A stretch of 64,000 nt of DNA from Nicotiana tabacum (GCF_000715075.1 NC_134101.1:196064103-196128102); one strand, 5' to 3'. Positions 1 to 12,262 are shown, numbered from the stretch's first letter. Translations and numbers: made by a program. The notes: generated from the letters alone by a model not told the origin.

Positions 1-204
1 CCTCCTTTTTACCGCACCCGCGGGGGGCGTAGGGGAGTTTTCTCCAATTGAAGGACAGTCGAAACGGGATTTATTTAATTATTTCAGAGTCACCACTTGG
101 GAATTTTAGGGCGTCCCAAGTCACCAGTTTTAATCCCTGAATCGAGGAGAATATGACTCTGTTTATTATTCTGCGAACCAGAAAACCTGAGTAAGGAATT
201 CTGT

Positions 205-239
205 TAATTCGGAAGAAGGTGTTAGGCATTTCCGAATTC
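205..239 (-). other. Conserved U5 hairpin with GCCTAACACCTTC loop, copy 1 (LTR C)
   Basis: On the plus strand AATTCGGA and TCCGAATT form a perfect stem around the invariant GAAGGTGTTAGGCAT segment. The stem sequence differs from the other LTRs although pairing is kept. It sits about 210 bp from the LTR end, the same place as in the other families. Confidence 0.7.
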
Positions 240-549
240 AGTGGTTCTAGCACGGTCGCTCAACTGTTTTTATTATTGGCTTAATTATCTTGATTTTATT
301 AAATATGTTTTTATTGCATGATTTTACTACCGCTTTTACTTATTGTTTATAATTATATAAACGAATTACGCGTACGTATATTCGTATTATATACTTTTCA
401 TAATTACGGGGATCATGTCACGCATACGTGTACACAATATAATTGATTATATCCTTTATTATAAATTCATATGTTCGTGATTTAAAATAAAATTATGAAC
501 GTTACCACCCTTACATTTAAACAGTGAACCGCACATCCCGGGTTATATG

Positions 550-551
<2 letters not shown>

Positions 552-639
<88 letters not shown>
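552..639. repeat. (TA)n microsatellite
   Basis: An uninterrupted run of about 44 TA units inside LTR C. It produces three artefactual ORFs of alternating Tyr-Ile on both strands, which are not genes. Confidence 0.98.
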
Positions 640-642
<3 letters not shown>

Positions 643-3600
643 AGAAATCCTTTTATTAAACATTCGCTCGAAATTGTGCGTACGCATAATCCGAATTTTT
701 TTATAATCAGAGTGCGCGAACGCATCCCTCATTGCGCAAAATCTTTGTAATAATATTATGGATTTTTCACAAATTATTTATTATATCTACACATTTTATA
801 TGAAAATCCTGAGAAATTCACATTTAAGGGAGCTTTGAATTCTTTTAAAAGAATTCACAATTTATTAAATATAGACAGTCGTTTATATTTTTCCGCGTAT
901 AAATTATATTCATCCAGACTATTCAAATTCAAAGTAAAGAATAGGAACATAATTAATATTATTCTTCACAAATGCGTTATATACATATACCAAAGGATGA
1001 ATTGCATATGAAACTCATAAAAATGATTTATGAAGGGAAGAAGTGTTTTTGAACAATTTTTATTTATTTATTTAGTACAAATTCTATCTCTAATTGGCAT
1101 TGATATAAAGTGTTGCAACTTGTGCTTGTACATCTCATCTTTTTCTCATATATTTACTTTTAATCTAACAGGCCTAATTATTTTGTTGATTCTGCTTATG
1201 GTTAAATGTAAGATATATATATATAATTAATCCGATTAGATTCTCAATTTATGAGAACCCTTGTTGCTAACTTTCACATTATAACATTCCTAGGCCATTT
1301 GTTATTTTAAGAAAGAGAACAAATTTACCTAATTGACTTAATAAGTAATTTTGCATACAACATTATTCGCCCTATTTTGACGTTTGCAAACATAGCGGAG
1401 GATACTAATGCAACTTCCAACTATTGATGTTAACCATAATCATTATTACACCATATATGAATAAAATGCAACCAATCATTAACTAGCTTTGAACAAGAAC
1501 TAATTAACTAACAGAATAAACTAATAGCATATTTTCCTTGATATTTCCATATTATGCTATACCTAGCTAACAATACCATAAAGTTTAAATAATGGCCAAC
1601 TTTACGCCAAGTTTCCTATCTTAACCATTCAATAATAACTATACTTTAATGAAAATTTAGAAATTTAACCTTGTTACAACACTTATACAGACTGCAATAA
1701 AGGACATTTAACTTACAGTCATCCTGTCGACATATACTACTTATTTGATCAAGAAACAAAACTGAATTTTTAGCTAAAGAGCTCAAATGAATAGAAAGTA
1801 ATATTACAACTCAAACTGTATTTATTGTCATGTTGAAACCCATCACAACATAAGTTTAAAAGATGTGTACCTGGCAATGAAGGAAGGAGTTAAAATTTCA
1901 GCAGTAGCAGCAGTAACAAATTCAGCAGAATAGCAGTATTTCCACAGATTTGAGCAATAATACAACCCGAGGAAACCAGATGCACAGTACAATATTTTTT
2001 AAAGACACTTCAGATTTTAACTGAACAGTGGAATCAAATAAAGTTGAACAGATTCAACAAAAGAACAATATTTCAGATTTCAGTTTCAAATTCCCATTTT
2101 TATGATTTTCTGTTTCTGCTGCTGTATCTGTGTGTATGTGTGACTGTTCTCTTTTGTTTCTTTTCTGTTTCTTTTTCCTCTTCAGATTTTCAATTTTGAT
2201 TTCCTGCTTGATTTTCCACACTCAAATCCGACTTTTCACTCTCTTAAAATCTGCTAAATCAGATTTTCTTTTGAACTACTGATTTTCTCTCTTTCCTTTC
2301 TTTTTTGTCTGAAAAGGTTCCTAAATCAGATTTTTCTTCTTCTCTTCTCCTAAATCAGATTTTTTCTTGAACACTCAAAAATCTCCCCCTCTAAAGTCTG
2401 TCCAGCTCCTGTATTTATACAGGGCTGGTCCTATACTCTTTTAGTGCTGGATGGACCCTTTTCTCCTTTTAAAATCAGAAAGTTTCCATTAAAAACTGCT
2501 TTTGAATAATTTAAATCCTATTGAGTGCTATTATCCTGTTTTTCAGCAGCCCCATTATCCCTTGTTCCCCATTATTACTTAAATTATAGCCACTATCATT
2601 CCATTATAAGCACACTATCACATTACCCTACTGTTTCAATCCAAAATAAACCTGAAATACTACTGTATTTACAGCCTTTAAACTAAAGTCAGAATCTATT
2701 ACAAAACAGATTTTAAAGTCTGTTTTAACAGTTATAACCATTCCTAGGATTAACCTCCTAATACAATTGTATTTAACCAACCTTTGTAAATTCGAATTCA
2801 AAACTAACATCACAACAATATTATACTGAATTCAGCCTAATAGTTCAACTGAATTTCAACATTGGACGAAAAATTAAACAAACACAGGAGCATTGTCAAT
2901 ATACTGACAATGCCCTGTTAAAAAAAACAATATATACACATCATACATTTTAATTTACTGATTTGTAAACAAACATGATTTAATTGACGAGTATTAATCA
3001 GTTGACTATTTACAACATTTGTCCATAATCAGTCTAAAATAATAGAAGCAGACTATTTCAATCAGCATTATCATAAATGAGAATTCATATTATAACTAAT
3101 CGACGAACTTAATCGAGTCGATTACTTACATTGTAAATAATCACAACCAACAGAAATAGTTTCATATTTGATCATATAGACGGGCATGAGACAAAGATGT
3201 CAGAATTAATCAAATAAAATCATGAAAAATTAACAGGCTATTAAGACAAACAACAATACACGTAGAATGCACATAAGAAACAGAAATTATCTCTGAACCT
3301 TCAAATTCAACCGGACTCAACTCAACTTGGATTTGGACTTTGTTTGAAATCAAACAGACCGTAGTCGAAGTATTTTCTATTGAAAATACTTTGACTAAGG
3401 TCGATTAAACCTCAATCTTTCGTCTGAAGTGAACAAAATCCAAAAGTCTGGTATTTCTAGGGTTCTTGAAGGTTCGATTTGGGACTTAACCATTTCTGGT
3501 CAGATTCGAGGGGGACTAAATACGACACAAGGGTGAGGGTAGCCTAGGGGTCATTTGGTGTCAGTTTAGAACGGATCTGAGTTTGTTCTTGTTTGGTCCG

Positions 3601-3970
3601 AATCTTCAAAAGAAGATTCGAGAAGCTCGGAACTGATTCGAGCCAAACAAACATCAGATCCATAACAAAGTATGCTAGGGGGTACTATGGTGTCAACTAG
3701 GGGTTGTTTGGTTTAGATCTAAACTCGGCTCGAATCTTCAAATGAAGATTCGAGAACCTTCAAGAAGATTTGAGCCAAGTGGATAGCATATCTGGATAGA
3801 GGATGTTCAGGGGGTTCTAGGGTGTTATTTTGGTGACCGGCGGCGTTGTTGCCGCCGGGTTTCAGGCGGTGGGATCCTAGGGTGGCTAGGGTTAGGGGTG
3901 AGTTTCGGTAGGGACGATGAATAGGGAAGGAGGGGGGGTTTGGCTAGGGGGCCGGGGTAAGGTTTTGGTC

Positions 3971-3978
3971 CTTATATA
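3971..3978 (-). promoter_or_regulatory. Probable TATA box of LTR C
   Basis: The minus strand reads TATATAAG within a GC-richer stretch, in the expected U3 part of a minus-strand LTR (about 720 bp from its 5' end). No transcription start can be seen directly. Confidence 0.5.
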
Positions 3979-4700
3979 GGGGTGGGGTGGATTAATCTTG
4001 ACCGTTGGATCAATGAGAATAGATGGCCAGGATTAGTTCACTTAGCCAAACGGTGTCGTTTGGTTTACTGCTGGGGTCGGGCTGAATCGGGGCACTGGGT
4101 CGGGTAATGGATATGGGTTAAGGTTCGTGGGATCTCAGCCGTTGGTTGGCTTTGATCCAACGGTCCCTGATAAACTACAATCAAACGATGTCGTTTTGAC
4201 TCGTTTGATTTGGACCGGTGCCTGGGTTGCTTGAATTGGGCTGAAGGGGGAGTAATTTGGTTTTGGGCCTGGATTTTAATCCAGGTCCAATTTTTATTTT
4301 ACAACTTATTTTATTTTATTCTATTTTATTATTAATTAATAATATCCTAATCAAAAATTATAAAACAAAATTATCATTACAATAATACTAATTATCTTTA
4401 AATAACCATTAACACGTAGATAAATCATTAATCACATAACGACACATTTAAAAATAGAACGAATGCATATTTTTTGTGATTTTATTTAAATTATCTTTCA
4501 AATGCATAATAAAATCCTATATGCATGCAACATGTATTTTATTTTAATTTTCATTTTTATTATGACAAAGTAAACATTTACGGACATAACACAAATATTT
4601 AACACCACGCAAATTCAAGAATTACACAGTAAAAGAAATTTATTTTATTTTTTGATTTATTTTGGAGTAGTTTTCGTAAGGCAAAAATTACGTGCTCACA

Positions 4701-7700
4701 GTTATTACAATATAGTACAGACTAGAATGAATTAAGAAAGGTGAAATTACATCAGAAATTAAGCTACAACCAAGGAGCCTAATTCATACTCAAAGTCCAA
4801 CAATATGAGGTGAACTAACTTCCAGGAACAGATTTCCAAAGCCTTCTCTTATTTGGGATGTGTCAAAGTTCCCTAAGAGCCTCGAGTGGACTCCGGGCAG
4901 TGCTTACAACCCAAATATATTGCAGAATCAAGAGCATAGTGCAGTGTGAAAATGCCAGCCCTCAGATGTCCAAGTTCAGAGGGAACTCAAGGTCCCAAAG
5001 CAAGGCTCATAAGAGGGGGGCAGAACTTAGAATCTAAAAGAGAGTGTAAGTGCATAGAGGGGGAATTAGGGAAAGCCATGGCAGGCTGTTGGTCATGCCC
5101 AGCAATCAGGAGTGTTGGCACACCCCTTACTAGCCTATTAGCCACATTTTGAGAGTTGGGATCCATTGAGGATCAGGTTCAGACCTAAGCAGCAATTTAG
5201 GTGCTATAAATCCATGAACCTTAACTCAAACACATAGAAGGGAGTGTGGTATAGGGAGTTCATAACAAACAGCAGATGTAAAGAGAGAGTAGCATATTCA
5301 ATACAGAACATGAACAGCAAATAGAAAAGAGTGTAGCAACTGTAAAATAAATGCATAGGGGAGTGAGATAGAAAAGTTAAATTAGAACATACCAGTTTCA
5401 GGGAAAACAAACAAGTAAAAGTAGTCTTGAGAAAGCCAAGTTGCAAGCAGTCAGTACAAAAGTTCTCATAAGAGAGTAGAGTATTGAAAGAGTATTGAAA
5501 TTGAAAGGTGTGTGTGCAAAGTATTAATTTGAAGTGTTGAACTGAAGGTTCAAAGTTGTCTAAGTGCAGAAGGGTCGTGCCCCTTTTATAGTGCAGAAAA
5601 TAAGTAAGAAAAGGTAAGGGAATAGATTGCAATAAATCACACAGAATCTCCCTTCAGTTAAGGGATTCTGATTTCAAACGGGCAGAAGACAATTAAGGAA
5701 AGAATTGGATTAAAAAATTTTCCAAAGTAGTATAAGAAGGGCAAATACATAGAAACTATTTAAGGAAAGAGTTTGATAGCAACACGGTTTGTGCAAGTAA
5801 GGAAAGGCAATCAATCATTAGCCAGTAAAATCAGAGATGGAGTTTTGGGTTTAATTAAAGAAAATCAGTAACAATCAATCGAACCTTATTAAAAAAGGAA
5901 TTCTGAATCAATCACAAATTGGCAAACCTTTTTTTGAAGGAAGAATTCTTCATATATAAAGCATAAAGACATATCAAACAGGAAAGAATTGTCATGCTAA
6001 TTAGAAAGATATAGTGTAGAAAAGTTCAAAGTCATAAACAAAGAAATCCAAGTTTAGTACATAGACTCGAAACGAGTCTGAGGAAGCCCAGAGTTCCAAA
6101 CCCTAGTCCGAACACCAGATCAGAACTCGCCCAAAAACCCCAAATCCTAGGGTTTCCAACTCGAGTAAGATACAAAGAGGAGGAGGCAAGTAATTGAAAC
6201 ATGCTCAGGAATCTCTTTCAGAGACATATGAGAAAAACAAGCAGATACAATAACAAGTTCGAGACAAACATAGTGAAGAAACTGATTTGAAGCATAAAGA
6301 CATATTTTAAGAAAAGCTCGGAACTTAAACAGGTTCAGAGGAGAAAACATGTAACATGGCACTTAAGAGAACAGTAGATGAAACATGTTTAGAAAGAACT
6401 CGAACAAAGTCCAGAAGAAGGCAAATAAGAACTAAGAGCTTAGTAGAAAATATAGTAAAGGAACACAGGGTTAAACAAACACATAAGATAAACGTGTGAA
6501 AGCATGACATAGGAACCAGTAGAAGAAAGAACGGAACATAGTAGAAGAATATGCATAATAAAGCAAACATAAGAACACAGGGGAGGATCATGCAAGGCAT
6601 AAGAAGAAAACATAAGAACATAACATAGGCAGATACACACAAAGAAAAGAAGAAGAAGAGTTAGAAAACATTTTGAAACTTTTTCCTGAAACCCTAAATC
6701 GAAGAGAAACAAATTTTGAAAGAGAAGATTGGGGAAAACGTTTTAAAACTCCAGTAGAACACAGATATAACATGGATCTAAGAAAACACACAGAGAAAAC
6801 CTCGAATAGCTAGGGCTTCAGAGAAACCCTAGAAATGAGAAAAGCTTGGAAGAAGGTCCGATCTCGAGTCGGAGAGGTCAGAAAAGGCTTCTAGTGCTTG
6901 AATATGCCGGAGTATGGCCGGAGAAGCCATAGATCTACAGATCTGAGCAGGATCTAAAGAGAACCATCAGAGTCGGGCTTCAAATCATCGAATAGCTTAG
7001 GTTTAATGGTGAGAGAGGGTGGGTACAGGCTATCCATGGCATGAGAAGCCATGGATTCCGGTGAAGTAACGGTTGAAAAGAGTGGAAGTCGACTAGGGTT
7101 CTAAAGAACCTTTGAGAGAGTCTGAGAGACGAAGGGATTCAAAGGCGGCTAGTTAGGTGAAAGTGATTAGGGTTAGGGGTGTTTGGGAAATTAAAAAGGA
7201 AAGGGGGAATTACGGCCGTTGATCAAAATGATCAACGGCTTGGATCAAAAGGGAATCCGAGCGGGTTTTTTAATTGGGTCATGGGCCGGGTAAAAGATGA
7301 ATTGGGCCGGTCCAGCTGGGGGTTAGGATTGGGTTAATTTGAGAGCTAAAATTGAAATGTAAATAGGCTATAATTGACATGAAATGAGGCTAAATGTTAA
7401 ATAGCCAGTTTTTCCCTTTTATTTTATAAAAAATAGTAAAAATAATTTTAAAAGCAAATTAAAAGTACTGAGACAATTAATAATATATAAATATCAATTT
7501 AAAAATACTGGGACCAATTTTACAATAAAAAATGCTATTAATATTAAAGTAGGTTATAACTGCAATTATATGCAATAATTTGTAAAATATACAAAAATTA
7601 TCTTAACTATATTTTGGTATAAATATGGGAATAAAATAAATCATTCACCAAATTGATAATTTTGAGAATAATTATGGATTCTGTACTGCTAAAATAGACA

Positions 7701-7833
7701 ATAAATTGATTTTAAAAATCTTAAAAAATTAGAAAAAATACCAGAACTCTTGGGCATGCTTATTTATGCATGTACATGCTATTTTGAAAGTATTTTGTAT
7801 ATAAAATACATAGAAAAAAATTGGGTATCAACA
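4701..7833 (-). mobile_element. 3' LTR of element A, interrupted by LTR C
   Basis: This stretch aligns along its whole length with 20175-23369, the same part of the other LTR of element A, with scattered substitutions and indels. Its inner end is TATCAACA at 7826-7833, followed at once by the polypurine-tract complement, which marks it as the 3' LTR of a minus-strand element. The outer 1.5 kb (equivalent of 18652-20174) lies beyond LTR C, outside the window, so the target duplication of A cannot be checked. ORFs at 5204-6791 recur in the other LTR only because both are LTR copies; they show no domains. Confidence 0.88.
5581..5591 (-). promoter_or_regulatory. TATA box of LTR A (3' copy)
   Basis: The minus strand reads CTATAAAAGGG. 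The same box is kept in the other LTR at 21059-21069. It lies roughly 2.2 kb inside the LTR, so U3 is about 2.2 kb and R-U5 about 2.4 kb. Confidence 0.65.
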
Positions 7834-7851
7834 GCTGCCCCTCTTTACCCG
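7834..7851 (-). promoter_or_regulatory. Polypurine tract of element A
   Basis: The minus strand reads GGGTAAAGAGGGGCAGC immediately before the LTR start TGTTGATACC. This is the plus-strand primer site of a Ty3-type element. Elements B and E end in the same AAAGAGGGGCAGC. Confidence 0.85.
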
Positions 7852-7924
7852 AGAAGGATGAAAGAGTTATCGGGTAAAGATATGATGGCCAATTTTGACC
7901 GAATGAAACGATTTGAAGAATTTT

Positions 7925-7995
7925 GACCGAGCTCTGGTTCCTGAGCTGCCTACATATCCCTGGTCTTATAGGAATCAGGCCATATGTAGTTCAGG
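7925..7995 (-). other. CTACGTA stem module, copy 1 (element A)
   Basis: Plus-strand outer stem CTACATAT pairs with ATATGTAG (8 bp). The inner stem CCT pairs with AGG, followed by the constant AATCAGG. Flanks GACCGA and TTCAGG can extend the helix. The module lies about 75 bp from the polypurine tract, as in elements B and E. Confidence 0.65.
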
Positions 7996-8445
7996 ATCCA
8001 TTGGCGGAATATACCGATGGAGATTTCGAAGAGCGGACGCGATGTTCGGGTTGAGAAGGATGGTCAGAGTCTGATAAGCTGCGGGAACTGGAGCGAGATC
8101 GCTCCTGCTGAGACGGTCATTTCCAGCCAGTTTACCAGCAAATGAGCAATACGGACATATATTGTGCATAATTTTAAATGTGATGCAAGTTACCATTGGA
8201 CCATGAGTTTTGTCCTCGGACGGTTGGGATGACGTCCTCGGACTATGACGTCTTGGGCCATGAATCGTATGATAAAGGATTCGCAGGCTATGAAATGATG
8301 TTCTCGGGCTATGCGAATGATGCCTCCAAACTATGAGCCTTTGAATAATGATATGCAAGAGATAAAATGAGGTCCTCAGGCCATGGAATGGCTTTCTCGG
8401 TCTATGCAAATGGTGCCTCCGAACAATGATGCCTTTGGACAATTT

Positions 8446-8565
8446 GGCGATCTTTCAGCCCATGAAATGCAGAAGGTGGCGATATTTCAGCCGATGCAAG
8501 ACGTAAATAAAAGGTGGCGATATTTCAGCCGATGCAAGAGCGATAAAGTGGCGATATTTCAGCCA
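8446..8565 (-). repeat. Short tandem repeats, GGCGATATTTCAGCC core
   Basis: Four imperfect copies of a 30-45 bp unit with the core GGCGATATTTCAGCC, whose ends GGC and GCC can pair. They run directly into the 61-bp array. The sequence before it (8180-8445) holds looser repeats around TCCTCGGAC and TATGAATGATGCCT. Confidence 0.7.
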
Positions 8566-9535
8566 TGCAGGATGGAGACTGTGCTTAGTCTCGGAAGGCA
8601 GAACAGTAGCCTTATGCAATACAGAGCAATGCAGGATGGAGACAGTGCTTAGTCTCAGAAGGCAGAAAGGTAGCCTTATACAATGCAGAGAAATCCAGAT
8701 AGAGACAATGCTTAGTCTCGGAAGGCAGAAAGGTAGCCTTATGCAATGCAAAAATGCAGATGGAGGTAGAGCTTAACCTCGAAAGGCATAAAGGTAGCCT
8801 TATGCAATGCAGGAATGCAGATGGAGGTAGAGCTTAACCTCAAAAGGCAGAAAGGTAGCCTTATGCAATGCAGGGAAATGCAGATAGAGGTAGAGCTTAA
8901 CCTCGGAAGGCAGAAAGGTAGCCTTATGCAATGCAGAAATGCAGATGGAGGTAGAGGTTAACCTCGAAAGGTAGAAAGGTAGCCTTATGCAATGCAAGAA
9001 TGCAGATGGAGGTAGAGCTTAACCTCAAAAGGCAGAAAGGTAGCCTTATGCAATGCAGGAATGTAGATGGAGGTAGAGTTTAACCTCGAAAGGCAGAAAG
9101 GTAGCCTTATACAATGTAGGAATGCAGATGAAAGTAGTGCTTAACCTCGAAAGGCAGAAAGGTAGCCTTATGCAATGCAGGAAATGCAGATGGAGGTAGA
9201 GCTTAACATCGAAAGGCAGAAAGGTAGCCTTATGTAATGCAGAAATGCAGATGGAGGTAGAGCTTAACCTCGAAAGGCAGAAAGGTAGCCTTATGTAGAT
9301 GGAGACAATGCTTAGTCTCGGAAGGCAGAAAGGTAGCCTTATGCAATGCAGAGAAATGCAGATGGAGATAGAGCTTAACCTCGGAAGGTAGAAAGGTAGC
9401 CTTATGCAATGTAGAAATACAGATTGAGGTAGAGCTTAACCTCGAAAGGCAGAAAGGTAGCCTTATGTAATGTAGAGAAATGCATATGGAGGTAGAGCTT
9501 AACCTCGGAAGGCAGAAAGGTAGCCTTATGCAAGG
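8566..9535 (-). repeat. 16-unit tandem array of about 61 bp in the 3' noncoding region of A
   Basis: I count 16 units of roughly 54-64 bp, each holding two potential hairpins. The first is GAGGT-AGAGCTTA-ACCTC in most units and GAGAC-NNTGCTTA-GTCTC in units 1, 2, 3 and 13, so both stem arms change together. The second is AAGG-TAG-CCTT. Unit 12 is shortened. The minus-strand reading gives repetitive ORFs (LHKATFLPSEVK repeats), an artefact of periodicity close to a multiple of three. The array sits between the integrase and the polypurine tract. Confidence 0.9.
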
Positions 9536-9998
9536 AGTAAAGGGGCAAAATGATGATAGAATTTTCTTAGCTGGTAGCGGATCGAGATATTGTGACTGCT
9601 GGGGATACTGTGTCTGCTGGGAGCACTGTGTGCGGATAGTAGCTGTGAGTAAGTGCAACAGTTCCGAGAGTTATATTCCTGAGCAATGTGAGTCTCGTGA
9701 GTGTATAGTATATTTGATGATTTTGTGACTCAAGTGCCTGCATCCAAAGAAAAATCGTGAGTTTGTAAAGGGGGAAAAGTTAGTTCGTATCCCCGCTGGC
9801 TTTGCTTGACCCACTCAGCTTTGATCTGGTGATACTATACGTATCATTGGGGTAGCGTTGCTAAACAAGGCAATTTTAGTAACAGACATGCATGATTTAG
9901 TAAAGAAATGTGACAATAAATACATAATTAAGAATAGTTTTCTTTAAATGAACTGACGATGGTGACGAGGTCCAAGATACAGCAACTTCTCTCGCTCC

Positions 9999-10125
9999 AG
10001 AATTTTGAGGGTCCTCCTCAAAATTCTGCCTCAATTTACCGGGTTGCTGCTTCCAACGGCTGCTTGCGTCGAATGACTGAAATCACTTCGGAATTTTGAG
10101 GGTCCTCCTCAAAATTCTGCCCCAG
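9999..10125 (-). other. Two long perfect hairpins followed by purine tracts
   Basis: At 9999-10027 a 12-bp stem (AGAATTTTGAGG with CCTCAAAATTCT) closes a GTCCT loop. At 10091-10117 an 11-bp version with the same loop recurs. Each is followed by CTGCC(C/T)CA, i.e. a minus-strand TGGGGCAG purine stretch resembling the polypurine tract. Similar pairs occur in B (31185-31225) and E (63025-63065). Sequence 9536-9998 shows no gene. Confidence 0.75.
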
Positions 10126-10166
10126 TTTCCAATAGCGGGGGAAAAATAAAAATTTTATTGAATTAT

Positions 10167-10230
10167 GATCGAACCCATAGGGCTGCCTACGTATCCCCTC
10201 TTAACGGGAATCAGGTAAGGCGTAGTTCAA
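10167..10230 (-). other. CTACGTA stem module, copy 2 (element A)
   Basis: Outer CTACG pairs with CGTAG, inner CCC with GGG, then the constant AATCAGG; the flank GAAC pairs with GTTC. It directly follows the pol stop codon in minus-strand order, so A carries one module at each end of its 3' noncoding region. Confidence 0.65.
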
Positions 10231-10258
10231 ATTACATCATATGAGGAAAGCATAAAAG

Positions 10259-10534
10259 TCACACATAGTATCGCTTCACTGCATCTGAATTGATCGGCTT
10301 CGACCAAACTTCACCGTCCATTTCTGCAAGTATGAGGGCTCCTCATGTTAGAACCCGGTGAACCATGTATGGACCCTGCCTGTTGGGAGAGAACTTCCCT
10401 TTGGCTTCATTTTGATGCGGGAAAATCTTCTTTAACACCAGCTGCCCCGGTGTAAACTGTCTCGGCTTGACTCTTTTGTTGAAGGCTCTGGACATTCTGT
10501 TCTGATAAAGTTGACCCTGGAAAATTGCATTCAT
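10259..10534 (-). pseudogene. Integrase C-terminal region (element A)
   Basis: The minus-strand frame from 10534 reads a basic segment with RVKPRQFTPGQLVLKK and a GPYMVHRV motif, the small barrel of Ty3-type integrases, which binds DNA non-specifically. The open frame stops at 10343; a shifted frame continues to a stop near 10259. It is separated from the catalytic core by a frame break, so the polyprotein is broken here. Location just upstream of the 3' noncoding region is the normal end of pol. Confidence 0.75.
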
Positions 10535-10558
10535 TCTTTTCCCATCTATAAGAGCTAA

Positions 10559-11170
10559 CTACTCGTAGCGACTCCTTACCCATTTTGCATCGTCGAGTTC
10601 GGCTTCCTGTATGATTCTTAAGGAGGGAATTTCTACCTCGGCGGGAATGACTGCTTCTGTACCATAAACCAACATATAGGGAGTTTCCCCGGTTGATGTG
10701 CGAATTATGGTGCGGTATCCCAACAAGGCAAATGATAACTTCTCATGCCACTGCTTGTGCTTTTCTATCATCTTCTTCAGTATCTTCTTGATATTCTTAT
10801 TGGCGGCTTCTACAGCTCCGTTCATCTGAGGTTTGTAAGCTATAGAATTCTTGTGTTTGATCTTGAAGGTTTCACACATGGCTTTCATCAGGTCACTATT
10901 GAGATTGGAACCATTATCAGTGATGATTGACTCCGGAATTCCAAACTGACAAACAATGCGGTCGCAGATAAAATCTGCTACCACTTTCTTAGTCACTGCT
11001 TTGTACGATGCTGCTTCAACCCATTTGGTGAAATAATCAATTTCCACTAGAATGAACCTGTGCCCATTTGATGCGACAGGCTCGATAGGTCTGATAACAT
11101 CCATTCCCCAAGCGGCAAACAGACATGGCGAGCTTATTGCAGTGAGCTCGTTTGGAGGCACCTTTATCAT
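10559..11170 (-). pseudogene. Integrase catalytic core, DDE type (element A)
   Basis: A 203-codon open stretch holds the retroviral-type integrase core that joins element cDNA to the chromosome. Catalytic residues are all visible: Asp in EIDYFTKWVEA, Asp in ITDNGSNLNS and Glu in NGAVEAANK. The C-terminal part has the usual GETPYMLVYG segment. The core itself is uninterrupted, but the zinc-finger part upstream and the C-terminal barrel downstream are in other frames. The spelled-out domain order (after RNase H, before the 3' noncoding region) fits Tat-lineage Ty3 elements. Confidence 0.85.
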
Positions 11171-11200
11171 GTCTGCAAGTATCTGACAGCGATGGCATTT

Positions 11201-11629
11201 TCAGACATACTGGATGCAGTCTGTTTCCATAGTCATCCAAAAGTAACCAGGTCGGAGTACCTTCTTGGCTAAGACAAAGCCATTCATATGCAGACCGCAG
11301 GTCCCTGCATGAATTTCTTCCAATAGCCTGGATGCTTCCTTTGCGTCGACACACCTTAGTAACCCCAAATCAGTAGTCCTCCTATACAGGATTCCTCCGC
11401 TATGAAAGAAGTTGTTAGATAGTCTCTGAAGTGTGCATTTCTGAGTAGGATTTGCGAGTTCTGGATATTCTCCTTTCGTCAAATATTCCTTGATATCATG
11501 AAACCAAGGTTTTTCGTCTGCTTCTTCTTCTACATGAGTGCAGTAAGCTGGCTGATCATAGATCTTTACTGGAATAGGATCAATGAAGTTCTTGTCGGGG
11601 TGCTGTATCATGGACGATAAGGTAGCCAA
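11201..11629 (-). pseudogene. Integrase N-terminal zinc-binding region (element A)
   Basis: The 142-codon frame ends with an HAGTCGLHMNGF segment and GYFWMTMETDCIQYV, the His-His half and the first Cys region of the integrase HHCC zinc finger. A stop after IQYV cuts the finger before its last cysteine, which should lie near 11180 in the next frame. The first half is the linker between the second RNase H and integrase. It is decayed but recognisable. Confidence 0.75.
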
Positions 11630-11701
11630 TGCATCGGCAAATTCATTCTGAACTCTGGGAACATGTTGGAACTCTGTCTTTGTGAAGCTTTTCCTCAGTT
11701 C

Positions 11702-12262
11702 CTATACATGATGCAGATAAGGGAGTATCTTGGAGTTCTTGGTTGCCCATTCTTTTCGGACCTGATGTATAAGCAGGTCTGAATCTCCGATCACTAGCAA
11801 TTCCTGAATGTTCATGTCAATGGCCATCTTGAGCCCTAAGATGCAGGCTTTGTACTCGGCCATGTTGTTGGTGCACGGGAACCCGAGCTTGGCAAATACC
11901 AGATAATGCTGACCGGTTTCTGATACTAGGACTACTACTATGTCAACTCCTTTGAAATTTGCTGCTCCATCGAAAAACATTCTCCAACCGTCATAGGATT
12001 CTACAATGTCTTCTCCTATGAAAGATACCTCTTCATCAGGAAAATATGTCTTTAGAGGCTCGTATTCTCCATCCACGGGATTTTCAGTAAGATTTCCTTT
12101 TGAGTCACGTAAACAATGTCGAATTCGCTCAGTATGATTTGCCACTTGGCTAGCTTGCCAGTGGACATGAGCTTCTGAAAGATGTACTTCAAAGGATCCA
12201 TTCTTGATATGAGGTAAGTGGTATAGGCACAGAAATAGTGTCTCAACTTCTGAGCTACCCAA
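11702..12262 (-). pseudogene. Second (archaeal-like) RNase H domain (element A)
   Basis: The frame contains MFFDGAAN, NNMAEYKACILGLKMA and VIGDSDLLIHQV, the three acidic active-site segments (Asp, Glu, Asp) of an RNase H that degrades RNA in RNA-DNA hybrids. A second RNase H after the first is a known hallmark of the Tat lineage of plant Ty3 elements, so this domain assigns element A to that lineage. The active-site residues are retained. The first 50 or so residues overlap the preceding RNase H frame and are not native. Confidence 0.82.

Larger units (their letters stand above)
1..4700 (-). mobile_element. LTR C: long LTR of a Tat/Ogre-type element, nested in LTR A
   Basis: The window opens in the LTR (the expected first bases TGTCACA lie just outside), and the LTR ends in TACGTGCTCACA at 4700. 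Its first 250 bp match the starts of LTRs B and E (CCTCCTTTTT, the GAGTC-CCAC block, the GTGTTAGGCA hairpin), so it is the same broad family. There is no gag or pol similarity inside; the small ORFs are low-complexity. At 4701 the sequence continues directly as LTR A (matching 20175 onward), so C inserted into A's 3' LTR and GTTAT (4701-4705) should be its right target duplication. Family resemblance and a minus-strand TATA box suggest minus orientation. Whether it is a solo LTR or the right end of a full element cannot be told, because the left edge is outside. Otherwise 640-3960 is AT-rich LTR sequence without recognisable genes. Confidence 0.75.

Noticed and set aside
517..750. Three overlapping Tyr-Ile repeat ORFs
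   Set aside because: They are translations of the (TA)n microsatellite.
5204..6791. Hydrophobic minus-strand ORFs shared with 20684-22309
   Set aside because: They are conserved only because both are LTR copies. Composition is biased (Phe, Leu, Cys from A/G-rich DNA), frames differ between the copies, and no domain is visible.
8800..9658. Minus-strand ORFs with LHKATFLPSEVK repeats
   Set aside because: They are readings of the 61-bp array; there is no start context or domain, and frames shift between units.
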